From Lachnospira sp. UBA4285 (GTDB lineage: Bacteria > Bacillota > Clostridia > Lachnospirales > Lachnospiraceae), in assembly GCA_002394965.1 (NCBI GenBank), contig DGVL01000070.1, positions 1-14,674 of the forward strand: a DNA stretch of 14,674 nt. Direction: 5' to 3'. The notes under the pieces are model-generated. The model was not told where the DNA came from. It searched no databases and worked only from the letters and a program-made list of their open reading frames with translations. Positions 6,232-13,181 of the stretch are shown here, in pieces. A program made the translations under genes and the position numbers. Each line of letters begins with the position of its first letter. The first letter of the stretch is position 1.

Positions 6232-7299
6232 ATGAAAAAGATTATTCTAACCGGCGGCGGAACCGCCGGCCACGTCACACCCAATCTTGCGCTTCTGCCT
6301 TCCCTTGAAAAGGCCGGATTCTCTGTATCCTACATCGGTTCCTATAACGGCATCGAGAAGACTCTGGCCACTTCAAAAGGACTGCCGTACTACGGGATCT
6401 CCAGCGGGAAGTTCCGCCGGTATGCCAGCGCGAAGAATTTTACGGATATTTTCCGCGTGCTGCGCGGCATCTCCCAGGCGAAACGCCTGATGCGCACGAT
6501 CCGGCCGGACGTCGTCTTTTCCAAGGGAGGCTTTGTCTCCGTTCCGGTGGTGCTTGCAGCCGCCTCCAGGGGAATACCGGTCGTCATCCATGAGTCGGAC
6601 ATGACGCCGGGACTGGCCAACCGCATCGCCATGAAAAAGGCCTCAAAGATCTGCTGTACATTCCCGGAGACACTTGAATATCTTCCGAAGGACAAGGCCA
6701 TTCTCACCGGCGCTCCGATCCGCGAGGAACTGCTTCACGGAAGCAGAAGCGCGGGGCTTTCCTTTGCCGGATTCACGGATGACAAGCCGATGCTCCTCGT
6801 CGTGGGCGGCAGTACCGGCGCCGTGAAGGTCAATGAGACCGTCCGGCAGATTCTGCCACAGCTTCTGAAAACCTTCAACGTCTGCCATCTCACCGGCAAG
6901 GGCAAGGCAGACCGGACGCTTGACGGCACGGCCGGATATGTGCAGTTTGAATATGTCGCCGATGAGATGAAGGATCTTCTTGCCGCCTGCTGCCTCGCCG
7001 TATCCAGAGCCGGTTCCAATGCGATCTGTGAGCTGCTTGCGACACGGACACCGGCGGTCCTGATCCCGCTCTCCGCGCAGGCCAGCCGCGGCGATCAGAT
7101 TTTAAATGCCCGCTCCTTTGCAAAGCAGGGCTTTTCCGAAGTTCTGGACGAGGACACGATGAAGCCGGAGGATCTGCTTGACGCTGTCCGAAACGTCTAT
7201 GAAAACAGAGACACCTATATCCAGGCCATGGAGAAAAGCCCGACGTCTGATGCTGTCAGAACGATCACGGACATTCTCAGGAATCTGGCCCGGGCTTAA
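6232..7299 (+). CDS. murG: UDP-GlcNAc:lipid I N-acetylglucosaminyltransferase (MurG)
   Basis: MurG adds GlcNAc to lipid I at the inner face of the membrane to make lipid II. The 355 residues match the family in length and hold its two Rossmann-like domains. Motifs are GGGTAGHVTPN (8-18, the Gly-rich loop with His14), SKGGFVSVP (98-105), HESDMTPGLANR (120-131), VGGSTGAVKVNE (191-202), and the UDP-GlcNAc site SRAGSNAICELLA (258-270) followed by RGDQILNA (286-293). The loop reads GGTAGH where E. coli has GGTGGH. Start choice: the frame extends to a TTG at 6214, but ATG 6232 has GAAGG 6 bases upstream and begins with MKKIILTGGG as expected. It lies outside any dcw cluster, 28 bases before perR and likely co-transcribed with it. 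An association with perR is unusual and of unknown meaning. Confidence 0.94.
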   Translation: MKKIILTGGGTAGHVTPNLALLPSLEKAGFSVSYIGSYNGIEKTLATSKGLPYYGISSGKFRRYASAKNFTDIFRVLRGISQAKRLMRTIRPDVVFSKGGFVSVPVVLAAASRGIPVVIHESDMTPGLANRIAMKKASKICCTFPETLEYLPKDKAILTGAPIREELLHGSRSAGLSFAGFTDDKPMLLVVGGSTGAVKVNETVRQILPQLLKTFNVCHLTGKGKADRTLDGTAGYVQFEYVADEMKDLLAACCLAVSRAGSNAICELLATRTPAVLIPLSAQASRGDQILNARSFAKQGFSEVLDEDTMKPEDLLDAVRNVYENRDTYIQAMEKSPTSDAVRTITDILRNLARA

Positions 7300-7327
7300 A
7301 AAACACACAGGAAGAAAGGAGACTCCC

Positions 7328-7741
7328 ATGGAAGTTCAGACCCGGCACAGTACCAGGCGCGACGCAGTCCTGGAATGCCTCAGAAAACATCACGACCACC
7401 CGACGGCCGACATGCTGTACAACGAGATCCGCAGGGATTACCCGAACATCAGTCTGGGAACCGTCTACCGCAATCTCAATTTCTTCGTCGAGCACGGAGA
7501 AGCCGTGCGGATTCCGGTGACCGACGGCCAGACCCGGTTTGACGGAAATGTAAAGCCGCATTTTCACTTCCGCTGTTCCTCCTGCGGCGCTCTTCTGGAT
7601 CTGAATCTGGAGGACGAAAGGCAGCTGGAGGAGAGTCTGGATCATCCGAAGACTGACTTCAAAGGCAGCATAACCGGCTATGACCTTGTTTTCACCGGCC
7701 TATGCAAGGACTGTCTGAAAAAGAAGAAAGAAACCGCATAA
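7328..7741 (+). CDS. perR: Peroxide-responsive Fur-family repressor PerR
   Basis: This 137-residue DNA-binding metal sensor of the Fur family has an N-terminal winged helix with ISLGTVYRNLNFF (41-53) as recognition region and a C-terminal dimerisation domain. All PerR metal ligands are visible at a constant offset of 13 from B. subtilis PerR: His24, Asp72, His78, His80 and Asp91 (Bs His37, Asp85, His91, His93, Asp104). The structural Zn site is Cys83/Cys86 plus Cys126/Cys129. Asp72 in the sequence RFDG is the residue that favours PerR over Fur function. It should repress peroxide-defence genes until its iron-linked His residues are oxidised. It starts at ATG 7328 after AAAGGAG with 7-base spacing. 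A PerR/Fur-like box and the rubrerythrin promoter follow within 60 bases of its stop, which points to rubrerythrin as its target. Confidence 0.93.
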   Translation: MEVQTRHSTRRDAVLECLRKHHDHPTADMLYNEIRRDYPNISLGTVYRNLNFFVEHGEAVRIPVTDGQTRFDGNVKPHFHFRCSSCGALLDLNLEDERQLEESLDHPKTDFKGSITGYDLVFTGLCKDCLKKKKETA

Positions 7742-7745
7742 TTTT

Positions 7746-7760
7746 TGATAATGATTATTA
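7746..7760 (+). promoter_or_regulatory. PerR/Fur-type operator upstream of rubrerythrin
   Basis: TGATAATGATTATTA matches the B. subtilis PerR box (TTATAATnATTATAA) at 12 of 14 defined positions and the Fur box (TGATAATnATTATCA) at 13 of 14. It ends 6 bases before the -35 of the rubrerythrin promoter. The neighbouring gene encodes a PerR-type protein, so PerR is the favoured ligand, but Fur binding cannot be excluded. Confidence 0.75.
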
Positions 7761-7766
7761 TTATTG

Positions 7767-7795
7767 TTGACATTTGCCGATGTGAATGCTATTCT
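7767..7795 (+). promoter_or_regulatory. Strong predicted promoter of rubrerythrin
   Basis: A perfect TTGACA -35 (7767-7772), a 17-base spacer and TATTCT (7790-7795) with TG at 7787-7788 (extended -10) give one of the best promoters in the window. The start of transcription is near 7802, leaving a leader of about 42 bases with a short hairpin (AAGAG/CTCTT at 7813-7826) just before the AAAGGAG ribosome-binding site. Confidence 0.8.
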
Positions 7796-7843
7796 AGGCT
7801 TGTCAGGAAGTTAAGAGTTATCTCTTGAAAGGAGAACAGAATC

Positions 7844-8461
7844 ATGAAATACAAGTGCAAAGTTTGCGGTTACATCTATGACGAGGAAAAAGAGGGAACA
7901 AAGTTTGCGGATCTTCCGGATGACTGGAAGTGCCCGGTATGCGGCGTTCCGAAGAATATGTTCGAGCCTGTTGAAGAAAGTGCTCCGAAGACTGAGGAGA
8001 AGAAGGCGGACGCTCCGGTTAACACCGATGATCTTACATGGGCATCCGAGCATGTGATCGGTGTTGCGAAGGATCTTCCGGAAGATATGAAGCAGTTCCT
8101 GAGAGCAGAATTCGCCGGCGAGTGCAGCGAAGTCGGCATGTACCTGGCTATGAGCCGTGCGGCGATCCGCGAGGGATACACGGAAGCCGGCATGTTCTTC
8201 CGTCAGGTTGCCCTCGAGGAGGCTGACCACGCTTCCCGCTACGCTGAGATGCTCGGTGAGGTCGTTACCCCGTCCACAAAGGAGAATCTGGCTGTCCGCG
8301 TTGCAGCTGAGAACGGCGCCACAAAGAACAAGACCGAGTTCGCAAAGAAGTGCAAGCAGATGAATCTTGATGCTCTGCACGATTCCATCCACGAGATGGC
8401 TCGCGACGAGGCTCGCCACGGCAAGGGCTTCAAAGGCCTTCTTGACAGATATTTCGGCTGA
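7844..8461 (+). CDS. Reverse rubrerythrin (rubredoxin domain first, di-iron peroxidase)
   Basis: This 205-residue cytoplasmic peroxidase reduces H2O2 (and possibly O2) to water in anaerobes, fed by NAD(P)H via rubredoxin-type electron transfer. An N-terminal rubredoxin domain has Cys5/Cys8 (CKVCGY) and Cys30/Cys33 (CPVCGVPK), then an acidic linker (41-60) and a ferritin-like di-iron four-helix domain (about 80-205). The latter contains AEFAGECSE (88-96), EEADH (125-129) and DEARH (188-192). The domain order is the reverse of classical rubrerythrin, as in clostridial reverse rubrerythrins induced by oxygen. The length is typical. The start follows AAAGGAG. Codon use is richer in favoured T-ending and AAG codons than the neighbours, which suggests high expression. 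It is probably repressed by the adjacent PerR. Confidence 0.95.
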   Translation: MKYKCKVCGYIYDEEKEGTKFADLPDDWKCPVCGVPKNMFEPVEESAPKTEEKKADAPVNTDDLTWASEHVIGVAKDLPEDMKQFLRAEFAGECSEVGMYLAMSRAAIREGYTEAGMFFRQVALEEADHASRYAEMLGEVVTPSTKENLAVRVAAENGATKNKTEFAKKCKQMNLDALHDSIHEMARDEARHGKGFKGLLDRYFG

Positions 8462-8492
8462 TCTGCGGTAAGACACTAATATATATAAAAGA

Positions 8493-8529
8493 CTCCGGCA
8501 AGTGAAGAAACCTGCCGGAGCCTTTTTTT
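8493..8529. terminator. Bidirectional intrinsic terminator between rubrerythrin and rsmI
   Basis: CTCCGGCA (8493-8500) pairs with TGCCGGAG (8513-8520), an 8-bp GC-rich stem with a 12-base loop. On the plus strand CC and seven T follow directly, ending the rubrerythrin transcript. On the minus strand the same stem is followed by TCTTTTATATAT, so it can also end the convergent rsmI cluster. Confidence 0.85.
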
Positions 8530-8575
8530 GTGACAGGACATGCCTGGAAATCCGCTGTCGCCGCTTTCTTTCGGT

Positions 8576-9436
8576 TCACGACGACGATCCGATAAGGGCG
8601 TTGTAGATATCTCTTTTTGATACGCCGCGGTCCTTTGCCGCCTGCCGCATTGCTTCTTTTTTGTCCATCCCCTGATCGACATACATCTGAACATGCTGTT
8701 CCGGCGTCAACTCCTCCCAGCGGCTGCGCGCCTCCTGAAGGACTTCTTCTTCCGGTTTTCCGCCGATGACCAGCACGTACTCGCCCCGCGGCTGCACCGT
8801 CTCGTAGCGCCTCACAGCCTCACCCAGCGTCAGCCTGCACACTTCCTCATGGATCTTCGTCAGTTCCCGGCAGATGCTCACAGGTCTGTCATCTCCCAGA
8901 ACCCGGGCGAGATCTCCAAGTGTCTTCTCCAGGTGATGCGGCGCCTCATACAGCACGATCGTCCGCCGCTCCCCCGCAAGCTCATCCAGCACTTCCCGGC
9001 GGCGTACCTTGTCAGGAGGCAGAAACGCCTCGAAGCAGAAGCGGCGCGTCGGCAGGCCGGATATCGTGAGCGCCGTCACGCAGGCGCACGGACCGGGGAT
9101 CGCACTCACCCGGATGCCCGCCTCGTGGCACTGCCGTACCAGTTCTTCGCCCGGGTCGGATATTCCCGGCATCCCGGCATCCGTGATCAGTGCTATATTT
9201 TCTCCTGCCAGCATGCGGCTCACAAGCACCCGGGCCTTCTCCACTTTGTTGTACTCGTGATAACTGGTCATCGGTGTGTGAATATCAAAATGATTCAGGA
9301 GTTTCAAACTGTTTCTCGTGTCCTCAGCCGCAATCAGGTCCGCCTCTCTCAGACACTCCGTCACCCTCGGCGGCATGTCCGCGAGATTGCCGATCGGGGT
9401 CGGGCACAGCACGAGAATTCCTGTTTCAGTAGGCAT
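8576..9436 (-). CDS. rsmI: 16S rRNA (cytidine(1402)-2'-O)-methyltransferase RsmI
   Basis: RsmI 2'-O-methylates C1402 in the decoding region of 16S rRNA, using SAM. The 286 residues match the family (B. subtilis yabC). Tetrapyrrole-methylase-fold motifs are visible in order: PTPIGNLAD (12-20), AAEDTR (36-41), TDAGMPGISDPG (85-96), AIPGPCACVTAL (112-123), GLPTRRFCFEAFLP (127-140) and LYEAPHHL. A C-terminal helical tail (KKEAMRQAAKDRGVSKRDIY) is the small helix-turn-helix-like extension common in RsmI. The start is ATG 9436, with AGGAGG 6 bases upstream, inside the end of the preceding methyltransferase gene (11-base overlap), so the two are translationally coupled. It is the last gene of the cluster and is followed by the bidirectional terminator. 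Confidence 0.95.
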   Translation of the reverse strand: MPTETGILVLCPTPIGNLADMPPRVTECLREADLIAAEDTRNSLKLLNHFDIHTPMTSYHEYNKVEKARVLVSRMLAGENIALITDAGMPGISDPGEELVRQCHEAGIRVSAIPGPCACVTALTISGLPTRRFCFEAFLPPDKVRRREVLDELAGERRTIVLYEAPHHLEKTLGDLARVLGDDRPVSICRELTKIHEEVCRLTLGEAVRRYETVQPRGEYVLVIGGKPEEEVLQEARSRWEELTPEQHVQMYVDQGMDKKEAMRQAAKDRGVSKRDIYNALIGSSS

Positions 9437-10166
9437 CTTTCACCTCCTGCGTGTAGCGGCCGTCCGGCCCGTATATGATGAGCGGAGGTTCGACCGTCAT
9501 CTGTCTTCCACCGCCTTTCACAGCTTCCAGAAGAACCATGTTGGCGTCCTGTCCGGCCTTCGGGTACACGAGGCGCATCCGCTTGGGCTCAAGTCCATTC
9601 TCTGTGAGCGCCTCAAAGACCTCCGGCAGCCTCGCCGGGCGATGGACCATATACAACCTTCCCTTTACCTTCAGACACCGGGAAGCCTCCCGCGCCACGT
9701 CATCGATCGTGCAGAAAATCTCGTGCCGTGCCGCAGCCTTGGCCGCGTCCGGATTGAGCAGACCGTGTCCGCCTTTCATGTACGGCGGGTTGACCGTCAC
9801 AACCGGAAACGCATCCCGGCCGAACACCTCGGAGGCGCGGCAGATATCGCCGCACACCACCCTGGCACAGCCCTGCATGCCGTTGAGGCGGAAATTCCGC
9901 TCTGCAAGGTCGGCGCTGTCCGGGTTTATCTCCATCGCCCGGTAATTTCTTCCCTTTCCGCGCGCTCTCATAAGGACCGGGATCACGCCGTTTCCCGTGC
10001 ACAGATCAAGAACATCCTCATCCGGCAGCGCGCGCGCAAAACAGCCGAGCAGCACAGCGTCCATTCCGAAGCAGAACATCTTCGGATTCTGAATCAGGCG
10101 ATATCCGTTTCTCTGAAGATCATCGATCCTCTCCCCATCCCTGATTCTGACCTGTGTGTCCGGCAC
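9426..10166 (-). CDS. trmN6: tRNA1(Val) A37 N6-methyltransferase-like SAM enzyme (TrmN6/YfiC/YabB family)
   Basis: This 246-residue class I SAM methyltransferase has the family N-terminus RIDDLQRNGYRLIQNP, followed by the SAM-binding motif DLCTGNG (54-60), the acidic MEINPDS (78-84), CGDI (105-108), and the amino-methyltransferase catalytic motif NPPY (126-129). NPPY marks N6-adenine or N5-glutamine type transfer; E. coli YfiC methylates A37 of tRNA1(Val), and the Firmicutes homologue YabB sits in the same gene order. The substrate in this organism is inferred. It starts with GTG at 10166 after GGAGGG with a 7-base spacing. It overlaps rsmI by 11 bases and follows ricT by 33 bases, with no yabA between them. 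Confidence 0.87.
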   Translation of the reverse strand: MPDTQVRIRDGERIDDLQRNGYRLIQNPKMFCFGMDAVLLGCFARALPDEDVLDLCTGNGVIPVLMRARGKGRNYRAMEINPDSADLAERNFRLNGMQGCARVVCGDICRASEVFGRDAFPVVTVNPPYMKGGHGLLNPDAAKAAARHEIFCTIDDVAREASRCLKVKGRLYMVHRPARLPEVFEALTENGLEPKRMRLVYPKAGQDANMVLLEAVKGGGRQMTVEPPLIIYGPDGRYTQEVKDAY

Positions 10167-10199
10167 CTCTTTTCCCTCCGAAAGCGGCTGTTCCTACAT

Positions 10200-11447
10200 T
10201 CAGCCTCTGTCATGATCCATGTTGGAATTCTGTTCGCGGCGGTCCATGTCCTCCAGCTGCTTCAGCGACCGCTCCTGATTCTCTCTGGCAGCCTTCTCGA
10301 TCCGCCTGCTGCGGCTCTTGTCACGCTCCTGTCTCCCGTCCCTGTCTGCGTGCTGACCCTGCGGCGGTCTGCGGCGATGCCTGGTATCACCATCCGGCCG
10401 TCCCTTGCTCTCATGCGCGGGCGCATTTTTTTTCGCAGCGTCCGCCGCCCCGGAGATATTGGCAAGCGTGCTGAAATCCTTCTCCGACATCTTTCCGTCG
10501 ACAGCCCTGCGGTAGCTGCTCTTGTGAGCCTTGCGGCGCTCCATGGATTTCTCGAGCCGCTCGTTCTCCCTGGCCTCCTTGTTGGCCTCCGCCTGCGCGA
10601 CCGCCTCCTTGAACCTGCGATCCGGCTTTCGCCCGCGGGTGAACGTAAGCTCGCTGACCGGATAGTCCCGCTGCTCGCGCTCGTCATTGTCAAGGTTGAC
10701 GATGACCCTGGCACGCTGTTTCAGGATATCGATGGCCGCAACCTCTCCCTCCAGGTCGTCGGCGGTACGGACATAATCCCCTTTTCGCGGCATTCTTGCG
10801 TTCAGATAGGTATATGTCTCATCTTCAAAACTCAGGCAGCACATCAGCCTGCCGCACATTCCGGAGATTTTCTCCGGATTCAGACTCAGGTTCTGGTTCT
10901 TGGCCATCTTGATCGAGACCGGATAGAACCCCTGCATATAGGTCGTGCAGCAGAGCGGCCTTCCGCAGATTCCGATGCCGCCGAGCATCTTCGCCACATC
11001 CCGGATGCCGATCTGCAGCAGCTCAATTCTCGTGTGGAACGTCGAGGCCAGATCCTTGACAAGTTCCCGGAAATCCACGCGATGCTCCGCCTTGAAGAAA
11101 AAGATCAGCCGGTTGTTGTCAAATGTGTACTCCGCCCGCACAAGCTCCATATCCAGCTTGTGGTACCTGACCTTGTCTTCGCAGATCTCCAGTGCCTCTC
11201 TCTCCCGGATCCGGTTCTCCGCGTAATGCCGGTCATCCTCCGGCGTCGCGATCCGGATGACATTCTTGATGATCGCCGGAAGGCCCTCCGATGGAATCTC
11301 CCTCGGTGCGAATGCAACCGTCCCATACTCCACGCCGCGGCGGGTCTCCACGATCACGTGATCTCCAAGCTTCGGAGAAAGCTCCTCCGGCGAATAAAAA
11401 TAAATCTTACCGGCCTGTCTGAATCTCACGCCGATTATTCTTGCCAT
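10200..11447 (-). CDS. ricT: PSP1-domain protein RicT (YaaT)
   Basis: RicT is part of the Y-complex (RicA-RicF-RicT), which binds Fe-S clusters and helps RNase Y in mRNA maturation and sporulation phosphorelay control in B. subtilis. The first roughly 270 residues form the PSP1 domain. Six cysteines in two conserved blocks are intact: Cys161, Cys166 and Cys167 in GICGRPLCC, and Cys198, Cys203 and Cys204 in MCGRLMCC. The B. subtilis protein uses these positions for cluster binding. Residues from about 280 to 415 form a long, highly charged Arg/Lys/Asp/Glu-rich tail, predicted to be disordered, that B. subtilis RicT (about 275 residues) lacks. The start follows GGAGGATAT. It lies 54 bases after holB. 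The partners ricA and ricF are not in this window. Confidence 0.93.
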   Translation of the reverse strand: MARIIGVRFRQAGKIYFYSPEELSPKLGDHVIVETRRGVEYGTVAFAPREIPSEGLPAIIKNVIRIATPEDDRHYAENRIREREALEICEDKVRYHKLDMELVRAEYTFDNNRLIFFFKAEHRVDFRELVKDLASTFHTRIELLQIGIRDVAKMLGGIGICGRPLCCTTYMQGFYPVSIKMAKNQNLSLNPEKISGMCGRLMCCLSFEDETYTYLNARMPRKGDYVRTADDLEGEVAAIDILKQRARVIVNLDNDEREQRDYPVSELTFTRGRKPDRRFKEAVAQAEANKEARENERLEKSMERRKAHKSSYRRAVDGKMSEKDFSTLANISGAADAAKKNAPAHESKGRPDGDTRHRRRPPQGQHADRDGRQERDKSRSRRIEKAARENQERSLKQLEDMDRREQNSNMDHDRG

Positions 11448-11501
11448 ATATCCTCCAAATTCTTTCTTCTGTACAGCGGCTGCAGTACGAATGAATCCGG
11501 T

Positions 11502-12497
11502 TCATGAATTCTCCCGGATCGTCAGGTACAGAAGCTCCATCGTGAGCGAAAAGCTCACATTGGCCTTCAGTCTGTGCTTCGCCTTCTCGAGCGCGGCGAA
11601 TATCTCGCGGATACCGTTATAGGTACAATGGGAAGCCTGTTCCTTGAGATCCGGCAGATACCCGGTGAAAATCACCTGATTCGGATCCTGTGTGCTCTTC
11701 ATGACCAGAACATCCCGGAACCACATGGCGATTACATCCAGATAATCGTCAATACTCAGCTTCCACGATGTCTGTGCGCTGCGCACAGCCGCCGCCATAT
11801 CCGCGACGCTCATCGAATGAATATTCAGGAGCAGATCCAGAACACTCTTCACCATCAGTGAAAAATCTCCGGATTCAGAGATCTGAATTGCTCTCCCCAG
11901 CGCCCCCTGGGCAAATGCAGCCGCAAACTGCGCCTTCCGGGCGTTAACACCCAGATTTTTCGTCAGATATTCCGTCACCTGTGCATCCGGAACCGGCTTC
12001 ATCGCAAGGCACACACAGCGGCTTCTGACCGTCTCCAGGAGCTTTCCCGCATTGGTTGTGAGCAGCAGAATCACGCCATATTCCGGCGGCTCCTCGATTG
12101 TCTTCAGAAGTGCATTCTGTGCCTCTGGCGCCATGAGCTCTGCATCCGGAATTATGTAGATTTTATACGGCCCCTGGTACGGCCGGATCTGAATATCCGA
12201 GACAAGTTGTCTGCGGATTTCATCGACCGAAAGGACTGTCGGCTTTTCATGCGTCACGATCCGGATATCCGGATGATTGTGAGAAATCGCCTGCAGACAG
12301 GAATGGCACTTCCCGCAGGGGTTCACCCCCTTCTCCTCACACTGAAGTGTTCTGGCAAACAGTTCTGCCATCGTCCGCTTTCCGGATCCTGCGCTTCCCG
12401 AGAATATATACGCGTGGGAAATTCTGCCACTGGCAATCGCCTGCTGAAGATGAGAGCTTACTGCATCCTGCCCGATCATCTGGGAGAAATTATCCAT
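11502..12497 (-). CDS. holB: DNA polymerase III delta' subunit (HolB)
   Basis: HolB is the delta' subunit of the clamp-loader complex at the replication fork. The 331 residues match delta' rather than the longer DnaX. Features are a start of MDNFSQMIGQ, a Walker-A-like GSAGSGKR (34-41), a zinc module Cys53-x7-Cys61-x2-Cys64-x2-Cys67, LLKTIEEPPEY (130-140), TTNAGKLLETVRSRC (147-161, the sensor-1/SRC region), and a helical C-terminal collar domain. The Walker motif is GSGKR rather than GTGKT; delta' subunits often lack ATPase activity. The frame extends to 12536, but ATG 12497 has AGGAGG 7 bases upstream and lies after the internal promoter. It sits between the Gmk-like gene (87-base gap) and ricT (54-base gap), as in B. 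subtilis yaaS-yaaT (holB-ricT). Confidence 0.94.
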   Translation of the reverse strand: MDNFSQMIGQDAVSSHLQQAIASGRISHAYIFSGSAGSGKRTMAELFARTLQCEEKGVNPCGKCHSCLQAISHNHPDIRIVTHEKPTVLSVDEIRRQLVSDIQIRPYQGPYKIYIIPDAELMAPEAQNALLKTIEEPPEYGVILLLTTNAGKLLETVRSRCVCLAMKPVPDAQVTEYLTKNLGVNARKAQFAAAFAQGALGRAIQISESGDFSLMVKSVLDLLLNIHSMSVADMAAAVRSAQTSWKLSIDDYLDVIAMWFRDVLVMKSTQDPNQVIFTGYLPDLKEQASHCTYNGIREIFAALEKAKHRLKANVSFSLTMELLYLTIRENS

Positions 12498-12526
12498 ACT
12501 GTGCCCTCCTGTGCCATCTGATTTGC

Positions 12527-12555
12527 ATTGTATCATGGGACCGGCAGGGCTTCAA
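12527..12555 (-). promoter_or_regulatory. Internal promoter driving holB and downstream genes
   Basis: On the minus strand TTGAAG (12555-12550, 4 of 6) is 17 bases from TACAAT (12532-12527, 5 of 6), with TG one base upstream of the -10 (TGATACAAT). The predicted start near 12520 lies about 23 bases before the holB ATG. It sits in the only sizeable gap of the cluster (12498-12584), so holB-ricT-trmN6-rsmI can be transcribed without the two upstream genes. Confidence 0.7.
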
Positions 12556-12584
12556 GCGGCCCAAATCCTCATCCTTGTCCCACC

Positions 12585-13181
12585 TCACGGGGTATTCTCG
12601 AGGATGGCATGCCGGATCTTTTCCACACATTCCTCCAGAGAGCCGTCATTTTCAAAGCGCTCTGATATCCTGGCTTTCCGTATATTCTCCTCCGAAAAGT
12701 CCTCACTGTCCGCAAGAAACCGCCGGCAGACCTCCTGGTAGTCCGGGTGTTCCTGCTTCTGCTCCCGGTGTATGGCGCGCAGAAGCCGCACATCATCCCG
12801 TGACCAGATCAGAACCGGAAATACGTGTTCCTGGCCGAAATACCGGACGTAGGCCATGTAAGACTCCAGCGTTCCGATGGCAAGATAGCGCGTCTTTCCG
12901 TCCGTCAGAATCTGTCCGTCATCCACCGAGAAATAGTGCCACGGTCCCTGAATCGTCTCATATGTGCGCTTTTCAATGAGCCGGCCGGAGGCAAACAGCT
13001 CTGCAGCCTCTTCGCAGCTTACAAAGTGGTAATCCACACCCTGCCGCTCTCCCTGCCGCATCGGCCGAGTCGTGTATATGACGACCGGGTGCAGCAGAAG
13101 CTGGGGATCTGTTTCCAGTATCCGGCGTATTTTATCCTTACCGCTCGCGCTCTTCCCCATCAGAAATATTATTTCAGGCAT
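12585..13181 (-). CDS. Guanylate-kinase-like P-loop protein, divergent
   Basis: This 198-residue protein of the guanylate kinase family has P-loop GKSASGKDK (9-17), where Asp16 replaces the Ser/Thr that normally binds Mg2+. The Gmk signature YTTRPMRQGERQGVDYHFVS (36-55) keeps the Arg and Glu residues that bind GMP. GRLIEKRTYETIQG (67-80) stands where Gmk has its acceptor-site loop. The usual LEIDVQGA segment is absent and is replaced by AIGTLESYMAYVRYFG (101-116). The C-terminal part is charged (RREQKQE-type). Start choice: a longer frame begins at 13310, but ATG 13181 has GAGGGG 8 bases upstream and overlaps the stop of the upstream decarboxylase, so coupling is expected. It occupies the position of tmk in B. 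subtilis. Whether it phosphorylates GMP or acts as a regulator is unknown. Confidence 0.82.
   Translation of the reverse strand: MPEIIFLMGKSASGKDKIRRILETDPQLLLHPVVIYTTRPMRQGERQGVDYHFVSCEEAAELFASGRLIEKRTYETIQGPWHYFSVDDGQILTDGKTRYLAIGTLESYMAYVRYFGQEHVFPVLIWSRDDVRLLRAIHREQKQEHPDYQEVCRRFLADSEDFSEENIRKARISERFENDGSLEECVEKIRHAILENTP

Noticed and set aside
7811..8476. A 221-codon minus-strand frame over rubrerythrin
   Set aside because: It is a complete antisense shadow of a well-supported gene and the composition is not protein-like.
9318..11507. A 729-codon open frame on the plus strand
   Set aside because: It lies antisense to the conserved ricT, trmN6 and the rsmI 5' end, has no ribosome-binding site and no recognisable domain, and is explained by GC-rich codon use on the other strand.
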